DNA of 64,000 nucleotides from Acidobacteriota bacterium (lineage in GTDB: Bacteria; Acidobacteriota; Terriglobia; Terriglobales; Acidobacteriaceae): NCBI GenBank assembly GCA_021813745.1, contig JAKAJO010000136.1, positions 1 to 64,000 of the forward strand, given 5' to 3'. Shown in pieces: positions 54,856 through 63,106 of the stretch. A program made the position numbers and the translations under genes. Positions within the stretch are counted from its first letter, which is position 1; each line of letters opens with the position of its first letter. The notes below the pieces were generated by a model. The model saw only the letters and a program-made list of their open reading frames with translations. It did no database searches and was not told the origin of the DNA.

Positions 54856-54934
54856 AGGTGACTCCTCAAGTACTACCTCGCAGGAGTCATCTTCCCCTCG
54901 TTGAAGGGGCGCATCAGAGTGGACTCCAACACCC
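54856..54934 (-). promoter_or_regulatory. Fluoride riboswitch 4, translational, upstream of the MutS-like pair
   Basis: The minus strand reads GGGTGTTGGAGTCCACTC (from 54934), TGATGCGCC, a hairpin, then ATGACTCCTGC (to 54880). GGAGTC can pair perfectly with GACTCC. In the alternative fold TGACTCCT pairs with AGGAGTCA (54866-54859), hiding the ribosome site of the GTG at 54855. The conserved AAC of the core is GATG here, so it is a divergent member. Confidence 0.75.
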
Positions 54935-54945
54935 GCTCCATCTCA

Positions 54946-54974
54946 GTATTATGAGCGCCATGACAGACTGTCAA
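54946..54974 (-). promoter_or_regulatory. Promoter of the MutS-like operon
   Basis: On the minus strand TTGACA (54974-54969), a 17-base spacer and TAATAC (54951-54946) precede the riboswitch by 11 bases. Confidence 0.75.
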
Positions 54975-55051
54975 TGACGAGTCAACTCGCTCGGAAGCTG
55001 CTCGCAACACACGGCGGTACCGACATGGGACGCAAAATGGCAGCGATAGTC

Positions 55052-55080
55052 TTGACAAGTAGGTTCTTACGGTTCAATAT
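55052..55080 (+). promoter_or_regulatory. Promoter of the hydrogenase-related operon
   Basis: TTGACA (55052-55057), a 17-base spacer and CAATAT (55075-55080) are close to consensus. Transcription should begin about 15 bases before the riboswitch. It is back to back with the promoter of the MutS-like genes. Confidence 0.75.
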
Positions 55081-55101
55081 GTTGGCAGTAAATGTCGGAA
55101 C

Positions 55102-55150
55102 GGTGATGGAACTCCACCGCTAACCGCCTTCACGGCTGATGATTCCTACC
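55102..55150 (+). promoter_or_regulatory. Fluoride riboswitch 5, upstream of the hydrogenase-related operon
   Basis: The sequence GGTGATGGAACTCCACC, GCTAACCGCC, TTCAC, GGCTGATGATTCCTACC matches the fluoride aptamer closely; GGAA can pair with TTCC in the pseudoknot. A long (225-base) leader follows. No clear terminator is seen, so the switching step is not defined. Confidence 0.92.
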
Positions 55151-55153
55151 CCG

Positions 55154-55300
55154 ATGAGGAGACGCGCCGTGAAGAGAGCAGTGAAGAAGTACGCTCCAAG
55201 CCCCCAGCATCCCGATTCAGATCTTTCCCTCCAGATTCCACCGCCCACCCAGCTGCGGCTTAGTCCGTTTATTCTTCTGGTCACGGTGCGCCGCTGCTAG
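55154..55300 (+). CDS. Possible 48-residue leader peptide
   Basis: A frame from ATG 55154 to TAG 55298-55300 begins just after riboswitch 5. It is very basic at first (MRRRAVKRAVKKY), then proline-rich, and ends in a hydrophobic stretch (FILLVTV). There is no strong ribosome site. It may be a leader peptide or chance. Confidence 0.3.
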   Translation: MRRRAVKRAVKKYAPSPQHPDSDLSLQIPPPTQLRLSPFILLVTVRRC

Positions 55301-55375
55301 ACGCAGGTAAAGAGCGGTTCGCTCGATCCTTCGCGCTCAGCGGCCAATGCAGCTGCATAACACAGGGGAGTTCTG

Positions 55376-56335
55376 ATGGCACGGACAATTCTGTACAACC
55401 TCATCCAACTTCTCTTCGTACTCGGCTTCGCGCCGTTGTATTCCGGGGTGCTCAGCCGGTTCAAAGAGATCATCCAGAGCAGGCGCGGCCCAAGCATCTT
55501 TCAGCCGTATCGGGATCTTTGGAAGTTGTTTCACAAAGATGAGATCGTCTCATCGGAAACCACGTGGATATATCGCATCACACCTTACCTGGTGTTTATC
55601 GTGCCCCTATTCGTCGCGAGCCTGATACCAGTCCTCACCGCTTACCCGCTGGCCTTTGCGTTTATGGGCGATATGCTTGCCGGCGGTTTTTTCCTCGGAC
55701 TTGGTGGCTTCTTCGCGGCCCTTGCAGCCGTCGATACCGGGAATCCCTATGGTCCCATGGGAGCGAGCAGAACCCGCATGGTTGGGTTTCTTGCAGAACC
55801 CGTCTTCATGATTGTGTTCTTTACGGTGTCGTTTGTGGCCCAGTCCACGATTCCATATATCGTTCAACAAAAGTGGGTAGTGAGCCCGATTGCATTCTTT
55901 TCGCCCGCGCACATTCTCTTGCTGATTGCTTTCCTTATGCTGATTCTGGCCGAGGGCGGAAAGATTCCCGTCGACAATCCGACTGGGCACTTTGAACTCG
56001 CCATGATTGATGAGTCAAAGGGACTCGAGTACTCAGGCCGTGGCGCCGCTTTGATGAAGTGGGGCGGCCAAATGAAGTTCCTGGTACTCACCTGCATCTT
56101 TCTCAACGTGCTCCTGGCGCCCTGGGGCTTAGCCGCTGATGTGCAATTTGGTCATGTGGCGCTGGCAATACCGCTGATCCTATTCAAGATTCTGTTGTTC
56201 ACGATCGTCCTGGTCATGATCGAGTCGTCACTTGCCAAGTTGCGACTCTTTCGCATTAGCGAGTTTCTTGGAGCCGCGTTCATCATCTCTGTGGCCGCGA
56301 TGATCGCGAGTATCTTTTCAGCGTCGGCTGCTTAG
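55376..56335 (+). CDS. NuoH/HyfC-like membrane subunit
   Basis: The protein has 319 residues, after a GGGGAG site. It has eight helices and the NuoH/HycD landmarks: RFKEIIQSRRGPSIFQPYRDLWKLFHKD, GASRTRMVGFLAEPVF, and LAEGGKIPVDNPTGHFELAMIDES. In complex I and group 4 hydrogenases this subunit links the Fe-S arm to the ion-pumping arm. It is the first gene of a seven-gene run behind fluoride riboswitch 5. Confidence 0.92.
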   Translation: MARTILYNLIQLLFVLGFAPLYSGVLSRFKEIIQSRRGPSIFQPYRDLWKLFHKDEIVSSETTWIYRITPYLVFIVPLFVASLIPVLTAYPLAFAFMGDMLAGGFFLGLGGFFAALAAVDTGNPYGPMGASRTRMVGFLAEPVFMIVFFTVSFVAQSTIPYIVQQKWVVSPIAFFSPAHILLLIAFLMLILAEGGKIPVDNPTGHFELAMIDESKGLEYSGRGAALMKWGGQMKFLVLTCIFLNVLLAPWGLAADVQFGHVALAIPLILFKILLFTIVLVMIESSLAKLRLFRISEFLGAAFIISVAAMIASIFSASAA

Positions 56336-56347
56336 GAAGGTGTTGGT

Positions 56348-57040
56348 GTGGCAAGTGCTCAAACACAGCTGATCGAAGGACTCAACGCATTGAGCGGCGG
56401 GCTGATTCTACTCACGGCATTTGGCATGGTTGCGATGCGCCAGGTGCAGGGAGTAATGCGATTTTTCATCGTACAGTCTGCGTTGCTGGCTACCTCGGCC
56501 TTCTTGATCGGATTCAACCGCGGCTCGATTCACCTTATTGCCCTCGGCGTCATCACCATCGGAGCAAAGGTCATCGCTATACCTTTGGTTCTCAAGTGGG
56601 CGCTCTCAGAAGATCTCTACCAACGCCGCGAAATCGATCAGGTAATCAACATTCCATCTTCGCTTTTGCTTGTGCTCCTTCTCGCAATTGCTGCGGAGTT
56701 CCTGGTCAGCCCACTGGTCAGCATTTCGAATGACCCGGTGGTCCATGTCAATCTCCCCATCAGCCTCGCCCTCATTCTGATCGGTGCGTACTCACTCATT
56801 GCTCGCCGAGAGGCCATTCCGCAGTTGGTTGGAATTCTGGCAATGGAAAATGGAGCGTTCTTTGCCGGAGTGGCAATCGCGCAGGAGCTTCCTCTCATTG
56901 CCGAACTCGCGATCGCAATCGACGTAATCCTGATCGCCGTGGTCATCGGAGTCCTCACGCGCGATATCACGCGAGCGATTGGCACAACGAGAGCCGCAAC
57001 AATGAGCGAATTGAGAGAGGAGCCTCAACAATGGCGCTGA
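56348..57040 (+). CDS. HyfE-like membrane subunit (NuoK-related)
   Basis: The protein has 230 residues with a GTG start. It has six or seven helices and resembles HyfE of hydrogenase-4, whose centre is related to NuoK/MrpC. The motifs EFLVSPLV and IAMENGAFFAGVAIAQELPL are typical. It would take part in the proton or sodium path of the complex. It begins 12 bases after the NuoH-like gene and overlaps the next by 10. Confidence 0.85.
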   Translation: MASAQTQLIEGLNALSGGLILLTAFGMVAMRQVQGVMRFFIVQSALLATSAFLIGFNRGSIHLIALGVITIGAKVIAIPLVLKWALSEDLYQRREIDQVINIPSSLLLVLLLAIAAEFLVSPLVSISNDPVVHVNLPISLALILIGAYSLIARREAIPQLVGILAMENGAFFAGVAIAQELPLIAELAIAIDVILIAVVIGVLTRDITRAIGTTRAATMSELREEPQQWR

Positions 57041-58476
57041 TGGTCGCCGTCTTTATTCCATTGCTTGCGGCGCTTTTGTGTTGGATTCGGCCCTTCCGCG
57101 CCTTCGCTTGGGTCATCACGGTCGTCTGTTTGGCGGGCAGCTTTGCAGCTGCGGTCGTCATCGCGGCACACGTTCTCGCCGCCGGAAGCGTCGTAGGAAT
57201 TCCTGGTTGGTTCGAAGCCGATGGATTAAGCGCTCTCGTGATCCTTCTGGTCAGCTTTGTCTGTACCCTAGCGGCAATCTTCGCTGGGGGATACATGCAC
57301 CATGGAAGCCAGAATGAAGATCGCCTCTGGTGGTTCTACTGCAACTTCAATCTGCTGGTTTTTGCCTTGATTGTTGTGCCCGCATTTGCCAGCCCAAATC
57401 TAGCCTGGGTCGGTGTGGAATTGATCACACTTTTCGGGGTCCTGCTGGTTGGGTTTGAAAGGACTCCGGCTGCACTGGAGGCAGCCTGGAAGTTCTCCAT
57501 CCTAACGATCATGGGTGCCCCAATCTCGTTGCTCGGCTTCTTCACCCTGTACTGGGCATATCACATCAGCGGCGGCGGCCCTCTGGAGACATGGCAGGGA
57601 CTGCACGCATCGGCCGCAGTAATGTCCCCGAACCTGCTTAAATTCTCATTCCTGCTGGTATTCGTAGGATTCGGAGCGAAGTCAGGCCTTGCTCCCATGC
57701 ATACCTGGCTACCCGATGCTCATAGCCAGGCGCCCACGCCGATCTGCGCAGTGCTTTCGGGAATTAAAACGACGGTGCCCTTATACGCAATCCTTCGTCT
57801 TCTCTCGATTGTCCTTGCGTCACCGGAAGCGCGAATCGGCCGTTGGATGGTGGTGATCGGGCTCTTCTCTGTAGGAATCGCCGCATTCCTGCTTTTGCAG
57901 GTGCGCGATTACAAGCGAATGTTCGCCTTTTCCACTGTGGAGCACATGGGCATCATTCTCACCGCGGCTGGCTTTGCAACTCATGCGGCAGACTATGGGG
58001 CTGTCGCTCAGATGGTGAACCATACGCTCACCAAGTCTCTTTGCTTTTACTCGGCCGGGATCGTATTGCTGGCGCTTGAAACCCGCCAAATTAGCGAGGT
58101 GCGTGGGCTTTTCCGCATCGCTCCATTTGCAGCGAGCGCACTTCTCTTTTGCTCCCTGGCAATCGCGGGTGCACCGCCGTTTCCAATTTTTCTGAGTGAG
58201 TTTTCGATCTTGTCTGCGGGCCTTCGATCGGGACACACCGCTGCGGTCACCATTCTTGCCATCCTCATCGTCATCGCGTTTATTGCGATCTTCCTGCATG
58301 TGAACCGAATGCTGTTCGGCGAACCTCAACAGGTTGAAACGGCGCCGTCGGCGCCGCTAAGCTGTCGGGTTGCAATCATCATCGCAGCACTCCCAGTCGC
58401 TGTCCTCGGCGTTTACATCCCCGGGCCGGTTCACTCATTGATGATGCTCGCCGCGCAACAATTGGGAGGACATTGA
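57031..58476 (+). CDS. HyfF-like antiporter-type subunit (NuoL/M/N family)
   Basis: The protein has 481 residues and about fourteen helices. Key ion-path residues are seen: a glutamate in AWVGVELITLFG, lysine in GFGAKSGLAPMHTWLPDAHS, and lysine in MVNHTLTKSLCFYSAG. These are hallmarks of Mrp-type antiporter subunits that pump ions. An intact ATG follows GAGAGGAG. It is one of three such subunits in this operon. Confidence 0.92.
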   Translation: MALMVAVFIPLLAALLCWIRPFRAFAWVITVVCLAGSFAAAVVIAAHVLAAGSVVGIPGWFEADGLSALVILLVSFVCTLAAIFAGGYMHHGSQNEDRLWWFYCNFNLLVFALIVVPAFASPNLAWVGVELITLFGVLLVGFERTPAALEAAWKFSILTIMGAPISLLGFFTLYWAYHISGGGPLETWQGLHASAAVMSPNLLKFSFLLVFVGFGAKSGLAPMHTWLPDAHSQAPTPICAVLSGIKTTVPLYAILRLLSIVLASPEARIGRWMVVIGLFSVGIAAFLLLQVRDYKRMFAFSTVEHMGIILTAAGFATHAADYGAVAQMVNHTLTKSLCFYSAGIVLLALETRQISEVRGLFRIAPFAASALLFCSLAIAGAPPFPIFLSEFSILSAGLRSGHTAAVTILAILIVIAFIAIFLHVNRMLFGEPQQVETAPSAPLSCRVAIIIAALPVAVLGVYIPGPVHSLMMLAAQQLGGH

Positions 58477-58477
58477 G

Positions 58478-60103
58478 ATGGCAGACTATTCCTCACACAT
58501 TGCCGGAGGCAGTGCAGCCAGTCTCATTGACCTGACCACTGCGCTTGAAGAGCGCTTCGGGAACCGGGTCGCGCAGGTGACGGAAGACGGCGGCATCGTC
58601 CTTGCACTCGCACCCTCTGAGCCGGCCACGTTACCTGAATTGTGCCGATTCCTGTTCTGGGATTACGGCTGCCTTTTTGGCGGAATCACTGCGGAAGAAC
58701 AGCCGAGTCGTTGGCAGGTTCATTACGCGTTTCTCCTTCCGGCATCAGGATGGATCGACGTTACGATCAGCCTTCCGTTGGAGACAACGGCTCTGCCAAG
58801 TCTAGTAGGGGATGTGCACGCCGCTGATTGGCACGAGCGTGAGATAGAAGACCTTTTCGGCATTCATTTTGAGAACCATCCCCGGCTGGGCGACTTTGTG
58901 CTGCACGACCAGATCTGGCGCGAAGGCATCGACCCGATGAGAAAGCGGTTTGCTGCCGATCACCCGCAGTTGGAGCGCAAAGTCGATCTCGAGTGGCAAC
59001 CCTTGCTGGTTGTCGGAGATCCCGGGTCGTTTGCAATGCCAGTTGGACCGGTCTATGAGGGCGGTATTGGTGAATCGCTGCACTTCCTCCTCGAGACGGT
59101 CGGAGAAGACGTCATTCGCGCCGTACCGCGTCTTTTCTACAAATACCGGGCCGTCGAGAAAATCGCAGAAGGCAAAAGCGTTCTCGACGCACTCCTACTT
59201 GCTGAGAGGTTCGCGGCAACATCTGCATTTGCGCATTCGCTGGCATTCTGCCAGGCAGCTGAGAGAATCGCGGGCATCAAGGTACCGCCGCGAGCTCAAG
59301 CACTCCGAGTTCTGCTTGCAGAGCTGGAAAGATTGCGGCACCACGCCGGTGCAATTGCGGCCATCTGTGAGTCGACAGCGCTGGCTGTTTCCGCGGCACA
59401 AGCCGCAATGATCGAAGAAAAACTACTCCGTGCTACCTGCGCGTTCACGGATCACCGCTACCTGTTCGGGCTGAATACTCCCGGTGGGCTCTGTCGCGAC
59501 TTCGAGCCGGAGAAGTGCAAGGCCTTGCTGCTTGCAGTGGATAATGCGGATGGAGATCTCCAGGTTCTTGAGAATCGGCTCCGCTACAGTAGCAGTTTTC
59601 TCGATCGCCTCGAAGAGGTCGGAGTCGTTAACGGAGAGAGCGCAAGGGACTTGAACCTGGTCGGCCCGATTGGGCGTGCATCGGCTCAGCAGTGCGACCT
59701 GCGGAGGGCATGCCCTTACTCCGGCTACGAACAGTATGCCTTTGAGGTCCCTTGTGAGACGGAGGGCGATGGATACGCGCGACTGCGCGTGCTCTTTGCG
59801 GAGGCAGTGCAGTCGAAAAAATTGATCCATCGCGTCGTAGAGAAACTTGAGCAGGGCCCTGTTCGCGTCGCTTGCGACGTGCAACGCCCGGGTGCTGCGA
59901 TGGGTTGGGTGGAAGCGCCAAGAGGCGCCGCACTGCATTGGCTCAGAGTGAATGAAAAGGGTGTCGTCGAGCGTTATCGGGCAATCACTCCATCCTTTAA
60001 CAACTGGCTCGGGTTTCACATGGCCGCAGAGAATTTTGCTTTCCAGGACTTCCCAATCATTCTTGCAACATTCGGGTTGTCGGCGACTGAATGTGATCGA
60101 TAG
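58478..60103 (+). CDS. HyfG-like catalytic-subunit homologue without Ni-binding cysteines
   Basis: The protein has 541 residues. A NuoC-like domain (1-150, with WHEREIEDLFGIHFENHPRL) is fused to a NuoD/hydrogenase large-subunit-like domain. In [NiFe] enzymes the first site reads ERICGICS; here ERFAATSA (243-250) has Ala246 and Ser249 at the cysteine positions. The last site, normally DPCxxC, appears as GLSATECDR with Ser535 and Glu538. All four Ni ligands are therefore lost, as in the energy-converting-hydrogenase-related (Ehr) complexes and NuoD. It probably does not make or use H2. Confidence 0.9.
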   Translation: MADYSSHIAGGSAASLIDLTTALEERFGNRVAQVTEDGGIVLALAPSEPATLPELCRFLFWDYGCLFGGITAEEQPSRWQVHYAFLLPASGWIDVTISLPLETTALPSLVGDVHAADWHEREIEDLFGIHFENHPRLGDFVLHDQIWREGIDPMRKRFAADHPQLERKVDLEWQPLLVVGDPGSFAMPVGPVYEGGIGESLHFLLETVGEDVIRAVPRLFYKYRAVEKIAEGKSVLDALLLAERFAATSAFAHSLAFCQAAERIAGIKVPPRAQALRVLLAELERLRHHAGAIAAICESTALAVSAAQAAMIEEKLLRATCAFTDHRYLFGLNTPGGLCRDFEPEKCKALLLAVDNADGDLQVLENRLRYSSSFLDRLEEVGVVNGESARDLNLVGPIGRASAQQCDLRRACPYSGYEQYAFEVPCETEGDGYARLRVLFAEAVQSKKLIHRVVEKLEQGPVRVACDVQRPGAAMGWVEAPRGAALHWLRVNEKGVVERYRAITPSFNNWLGFHMAAENFAFQDFPIILATFGLSATECDR

Positions 60104-60114
60104 AGGTAACTGGC

Positions 60115-60870
60115 ATGAGCTTCTGGTTCTGGCACGGATTGCGCAAGGGCATTCAATCGACCCGGTATCCACTGGGGATTGAGGACTCTCCTGGCGTTTC
60201 TCCGGGACGCCCGGTGAATACCGATTTCTCAACCGTTGAAGAGGCACAACGCGCCGCCGATATTTGTCCAACCGGGGCAATTGTTGCCCACGACAGATCG
60301 ACATACGTGAACCATGGAAAATGCGTACACTGCCAGCGCTGCCTTCATTCCTTGCAATCTCCCATGAATTGGAAGGCTGGGTACGAGTGGGCCCGTCTGC
60401 CCGCAAATCAAACAGAATCACTTCCCTTGCCTTCCCCTTTTGCGAAGTCAATGCACATCATGGTTGTGGATGCCGGAGACTGCGGCGCCTGTCTTCATGA
60501 AGTGAAGCAACTCAATAACCCTCTCTACAACATGCATCGACTTGGGTTCTTTTTCACGCCCACACCGCGCTCCGCAGATCTTCTCCTCGTCGTAGGGCCA
60601 GTGAGCGAAAACATGCGTGGACCTCTGCTCAAAACATGGGAAGCAATGCCGACCTCAAGAAAACTGATGGCGGTCGGCAGTTGCGCCATTTCAGGTGGAG
60701 TATTTGGAAAAAGCTTTATGTGCGCTGGAGGTGTGGGTCAAGTCCTGGATGTCGATTTTGAAGTTCCCGGCAACCCTCCGCCGCCTCTCGCAATCCTGCA
60801 CGGTCTCCTGGTCGTCGCCGGCAGAAAGTCGTTGAAGAGTCCTGAACCAATCTTGAAAGGGAGATCTTGA
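60115..60870 (+). CDS. HyfI/NuoB-like subunit fused to a ferredoxin-type domain
   Basis: The protein has 251 residues. The N-terminal part has a 4Fe-4S set C51 and C70-C73-C76 (CVHCQRC). The NuoB/HyfI-like domain has C123, C126 (GDCGACLHE) and C190 (VGSCAISGG), but the fourth ligand, normally Cys in VPGCPP, is N220 (VPGNPPPP). C203 could substitute. An altered proximal cluster fits the absence of a Ni site in its partner. The gene is 11 bases after the large-subunit gene. Confidence 0.9.
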   Translation: MSFWFWHGLRKGIQSTRYPLGIEDSPGVSPGRPVNTDFSTVEEAQRAADICPTGAIVAHDRSTYVNHGKCVHCQRCLHSLQSPMNWKAGYEWARLPANQTESLPLPSPFAKSMHIMVVDAGDCGACLHEVKQLNNPLYNMHRLGFFFTPTPRSADLLLVVGPVSENMRGPLLKTWEAMPTSRKLMAVGSCAISGGVFGKSFMCAGGVGQVLDVDFEVPGNPPPPLAILHGLLVVAGRKSLKSPEPILKGRS

Positions 60871-60873
60871 TCA

Positions 60874-63018
60874 ATGGCATTGATCACTGGCGCATCGCTG
60901 ATTGCGTTCTTTTTCGTTTGCGCGGCGGCAGTCTTGTTCTCTGCCTTGCTCGGTCGCGCGCGCATTCCTACAGTGCTTGCGTCGGCAGGAGTCCTGGCAG
61001 CCCTTCTGATGGTCTTGATGTCCATCACTGTGCTCGTCACCGGTCAGCCATTTAACGCCGCACTCTGGACGCTCGATGGGTTTGGCAGCTTCACCATTCG
61101 CCTCGATCCGTTGTCCTCCATCTTTCTTCTCATCTCCGGCATTGTCTACTTTTCCGCGTCGCTGTATGTGGGGAGTTTCCTGAAAAGGCACGGAGATGCA
61201 GCGTATCCCAGCCTGCGTTACACAAGTCTGTACTTTGCGCTGATGGCTTCGGTCGTCTTAATTCTCTTGGCTGGTGATACGCCCCTGTTTCTCATCAGCT
61301 GGGAATGCATGTCCATCCTGTGTTTCTTGCTGATCAATTATGACCCGATCAGGCAGTCAGACAAGTCTGCCGGTTACATCATGCTGGCCATGAGCGAAGC
61401 TGGCTTTCTAGCGGTCGCCGTGGCCTTCATCCTTGTCGCTCGTTTTGCCGCGGATTTCTCATTTTCGGCCCTGCGAGCAGCCGGAGCAACACTCTCGCCG
61501 CAGACTATGTGGTCCGCCTTCCTGCTCGGGTTCTTCGGCTTCGGCGTAAAGGCCGGTTTGGTGCCAGTTAACTTTTGGCTCCCGCGATCCTATACCGCCG
61601 CTCCGCCGGTCTTCATACCCGTCTTCGCTGGCATCACACTCAACCTTGGGTTTTACGGAATCCTGCGGCTTAACGCTGACCTTATGCATACAGGCTACGG
61701 TGCGGGTCTGGTGGCTTTGATTGTCGGCAGCGTCACGGCTTTGGTCGGAATTCTCTACGCAACCACGGAGGGCGACATGAAAACAATGCTCGCCCATAGT
61801 TCCATCGAGAATGCAGGAATCATCGTCGCCGCCATCGGTGCCTTCTTAGTCTTTCGTGCCTTCTCTGAACCCGTTGCCGCTGCGCTCGCACTTTCCGCCG
61901 CTCTCTACCACATCGTCAATCATTCGGTTTACAAGACTCTTCTCTTCGAAGGCGCTGGTCACGTGGAGGCTGCGACAGGCACGCGTGAGATGGACCAGCT
62001 TGGCGGACTCGCGCACCTGCTGCCCGGCTTATCAGTCGTCTTTCTCGTAGGATGCCTGGCGATTTCCGCGGTTCCTCCGTTCAACGGCTTCGTCAGTGAA
62101 TGGATGACCCTGCAAACGATGCTGCGCAGCGCTGTCCTTACGTCAACTTCAGTAAGGATCGTCTTCGCGCTCTGCGGTGCCGCGCTCGCGCTGACCGCGG
62201 CGTTAGCGGTAACCTGCTTCGTAAAAACCTACGCGATGAATTTTCTTGGATTCCGCAGAGGAGCATGGGAACTGCGACCCGAGTCGAAATTGGTGAGCAA
62301 GTTTCCAATGGCGTTTCTCGCGATTGTCTGCCTGTTGATGGGAATCCTCCCGACATACATCCTCCCGCTGCTGAACGAAGGCGTTGCGCCTCTGGCAGGC
62401 GCAAGCATCACCACCGCTCTCGTGCAACCATTTTTTACTGCGACGCCCGAGAATGCACAGCTTCCTCCCGCGTTCCTCCAGGATTTTCACAATCTTGGCG
62501 CGCAGGCTGGTCGAAGATTCATCCCCGGTCGCGGACTCGTGGTGCTTCTCCGAGGCGGTGCGGCAAATCCAGTCGTTTTCGCAATGTCGCCTTCCTACAG
62601 CATCATTGCTTTGGCTGTGCTCTTCGTAGTGGCGTGGTTTGGACTGAGGCGCTTGACGCGGCACCGCACTTTGACCAGGCGCCCGGTATGGGCAGGAGGC
62701 ATCCCAAGGCTTCTGCCGCTTTTGACATACACCGGAACGGGATTCTCCAATCCCGTCCGCGTTGTCTTTCAGGCCATCTTTCGACCGAACATCGTCGAAG
62801 ATACGCGACAGACCGTGGCAGCACATTTCCGCACCGCCATTCACAGAAAGCGTGAAGAGACGCATGTTGTTGATCGTCTGCTGCTCAAGCCGGTGGGAAT
62901 TGCCGTGGAATGGGTTGCCAACTTTCTGGCCCGTATGCACCACGGAAAACTGAATGCCTACGTCACCTATGTCTTGGCGTTCTTCTTGCTCGTGCTGTTC
63001 TTCTATCGTGGAGGTTAG
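60874..63018 (+). CDS. HyfB-like antiporter-type subunit 1 (NuoL family)
   Basis: The protein has 714 residues, longer than HyfF because of a C-terminal domain and a last helix like the NuoL arm. Landmarks are ISWECMSILCFLL, GFGVKAGLVPVNFWLPRSY, and LYHIVNHSVYKTLLF. The lysines and the glutamate of the ion path are present. It begins 3 bases after the HyfI-like gene, after an AGGGAGA site. Confidence 0.92.
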   Translation: MALITGASLIAFFFVCAAAVLFSALLGRARIPTVLASAGVLAALLMVLMSITVLVTGQPFNAALWTLDGFGSFTIRLDPLSSIFLLISGIVYFSASLYVGSFLKRHGDAAYPSLRYTSLYFALMASVVLILLAGDTPLFLISWECMSILCFLLINYDPIRQSDKSAGYIMLAMSEAGFLAVAVAFILVARFAADFSFSALRAAGATLSPQTMWSAFLLGFFGFGVKAGLVPVNFWLPRSYTAAPPVFIPVFAGITLNLGFYGILRLNADLMHTGYGAGLVALIVGSVTALVGILYATTEGDMKTMLAHSSIENAGIIVAAIGAFLVFRAFSEPVAAALALSAALYHIVNHSVYKTLLFEGAGHVEAATGTREMDQLGGLAHLLPGLSVVFLVGCLAISAVPPFNGFVSEWMTLQTMLRSAVLTSTSVRIVFALCGAALALTAALAVTCFVKTYAMNFLGFRRGAWELRPESKLVSKFPMAFLAIVCLLMGILPTYILPLLNEGVAPLAGASITTALVQPFFTATPENAQLPPAFLQDFHNLGAQAGRRFIPGRGLVVLLRGGAANPVVFAMSPSYSIIALAVLFVVAWFGLRRLTRHRTLTRRPVWAGGIPRLLPLLTYTGTGFSNPVRVVFQAIFRPNIVEDTRQTVAAHFRTAIHRKREETHVVDRLLLKPVGIAVEWVANFLARMHHGKLNAYVTYVLAFFLLVLFFYRGG

Positions 63019-63106
63019 AACCTGCGGAATGCCCCCACACCGCTGTTCATCCTCGCGATGAGTCCGAGGGGAACTCAGGCGGAGGCTCCCGAGATCTGGG
63101 GGGTTC

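Noticed and set aside
59423-60451. 342-residue minus-strand open frame
   Set aside because: It is antisense to the HyfG- and HyfI-like genes, with composition of a shadow frame.
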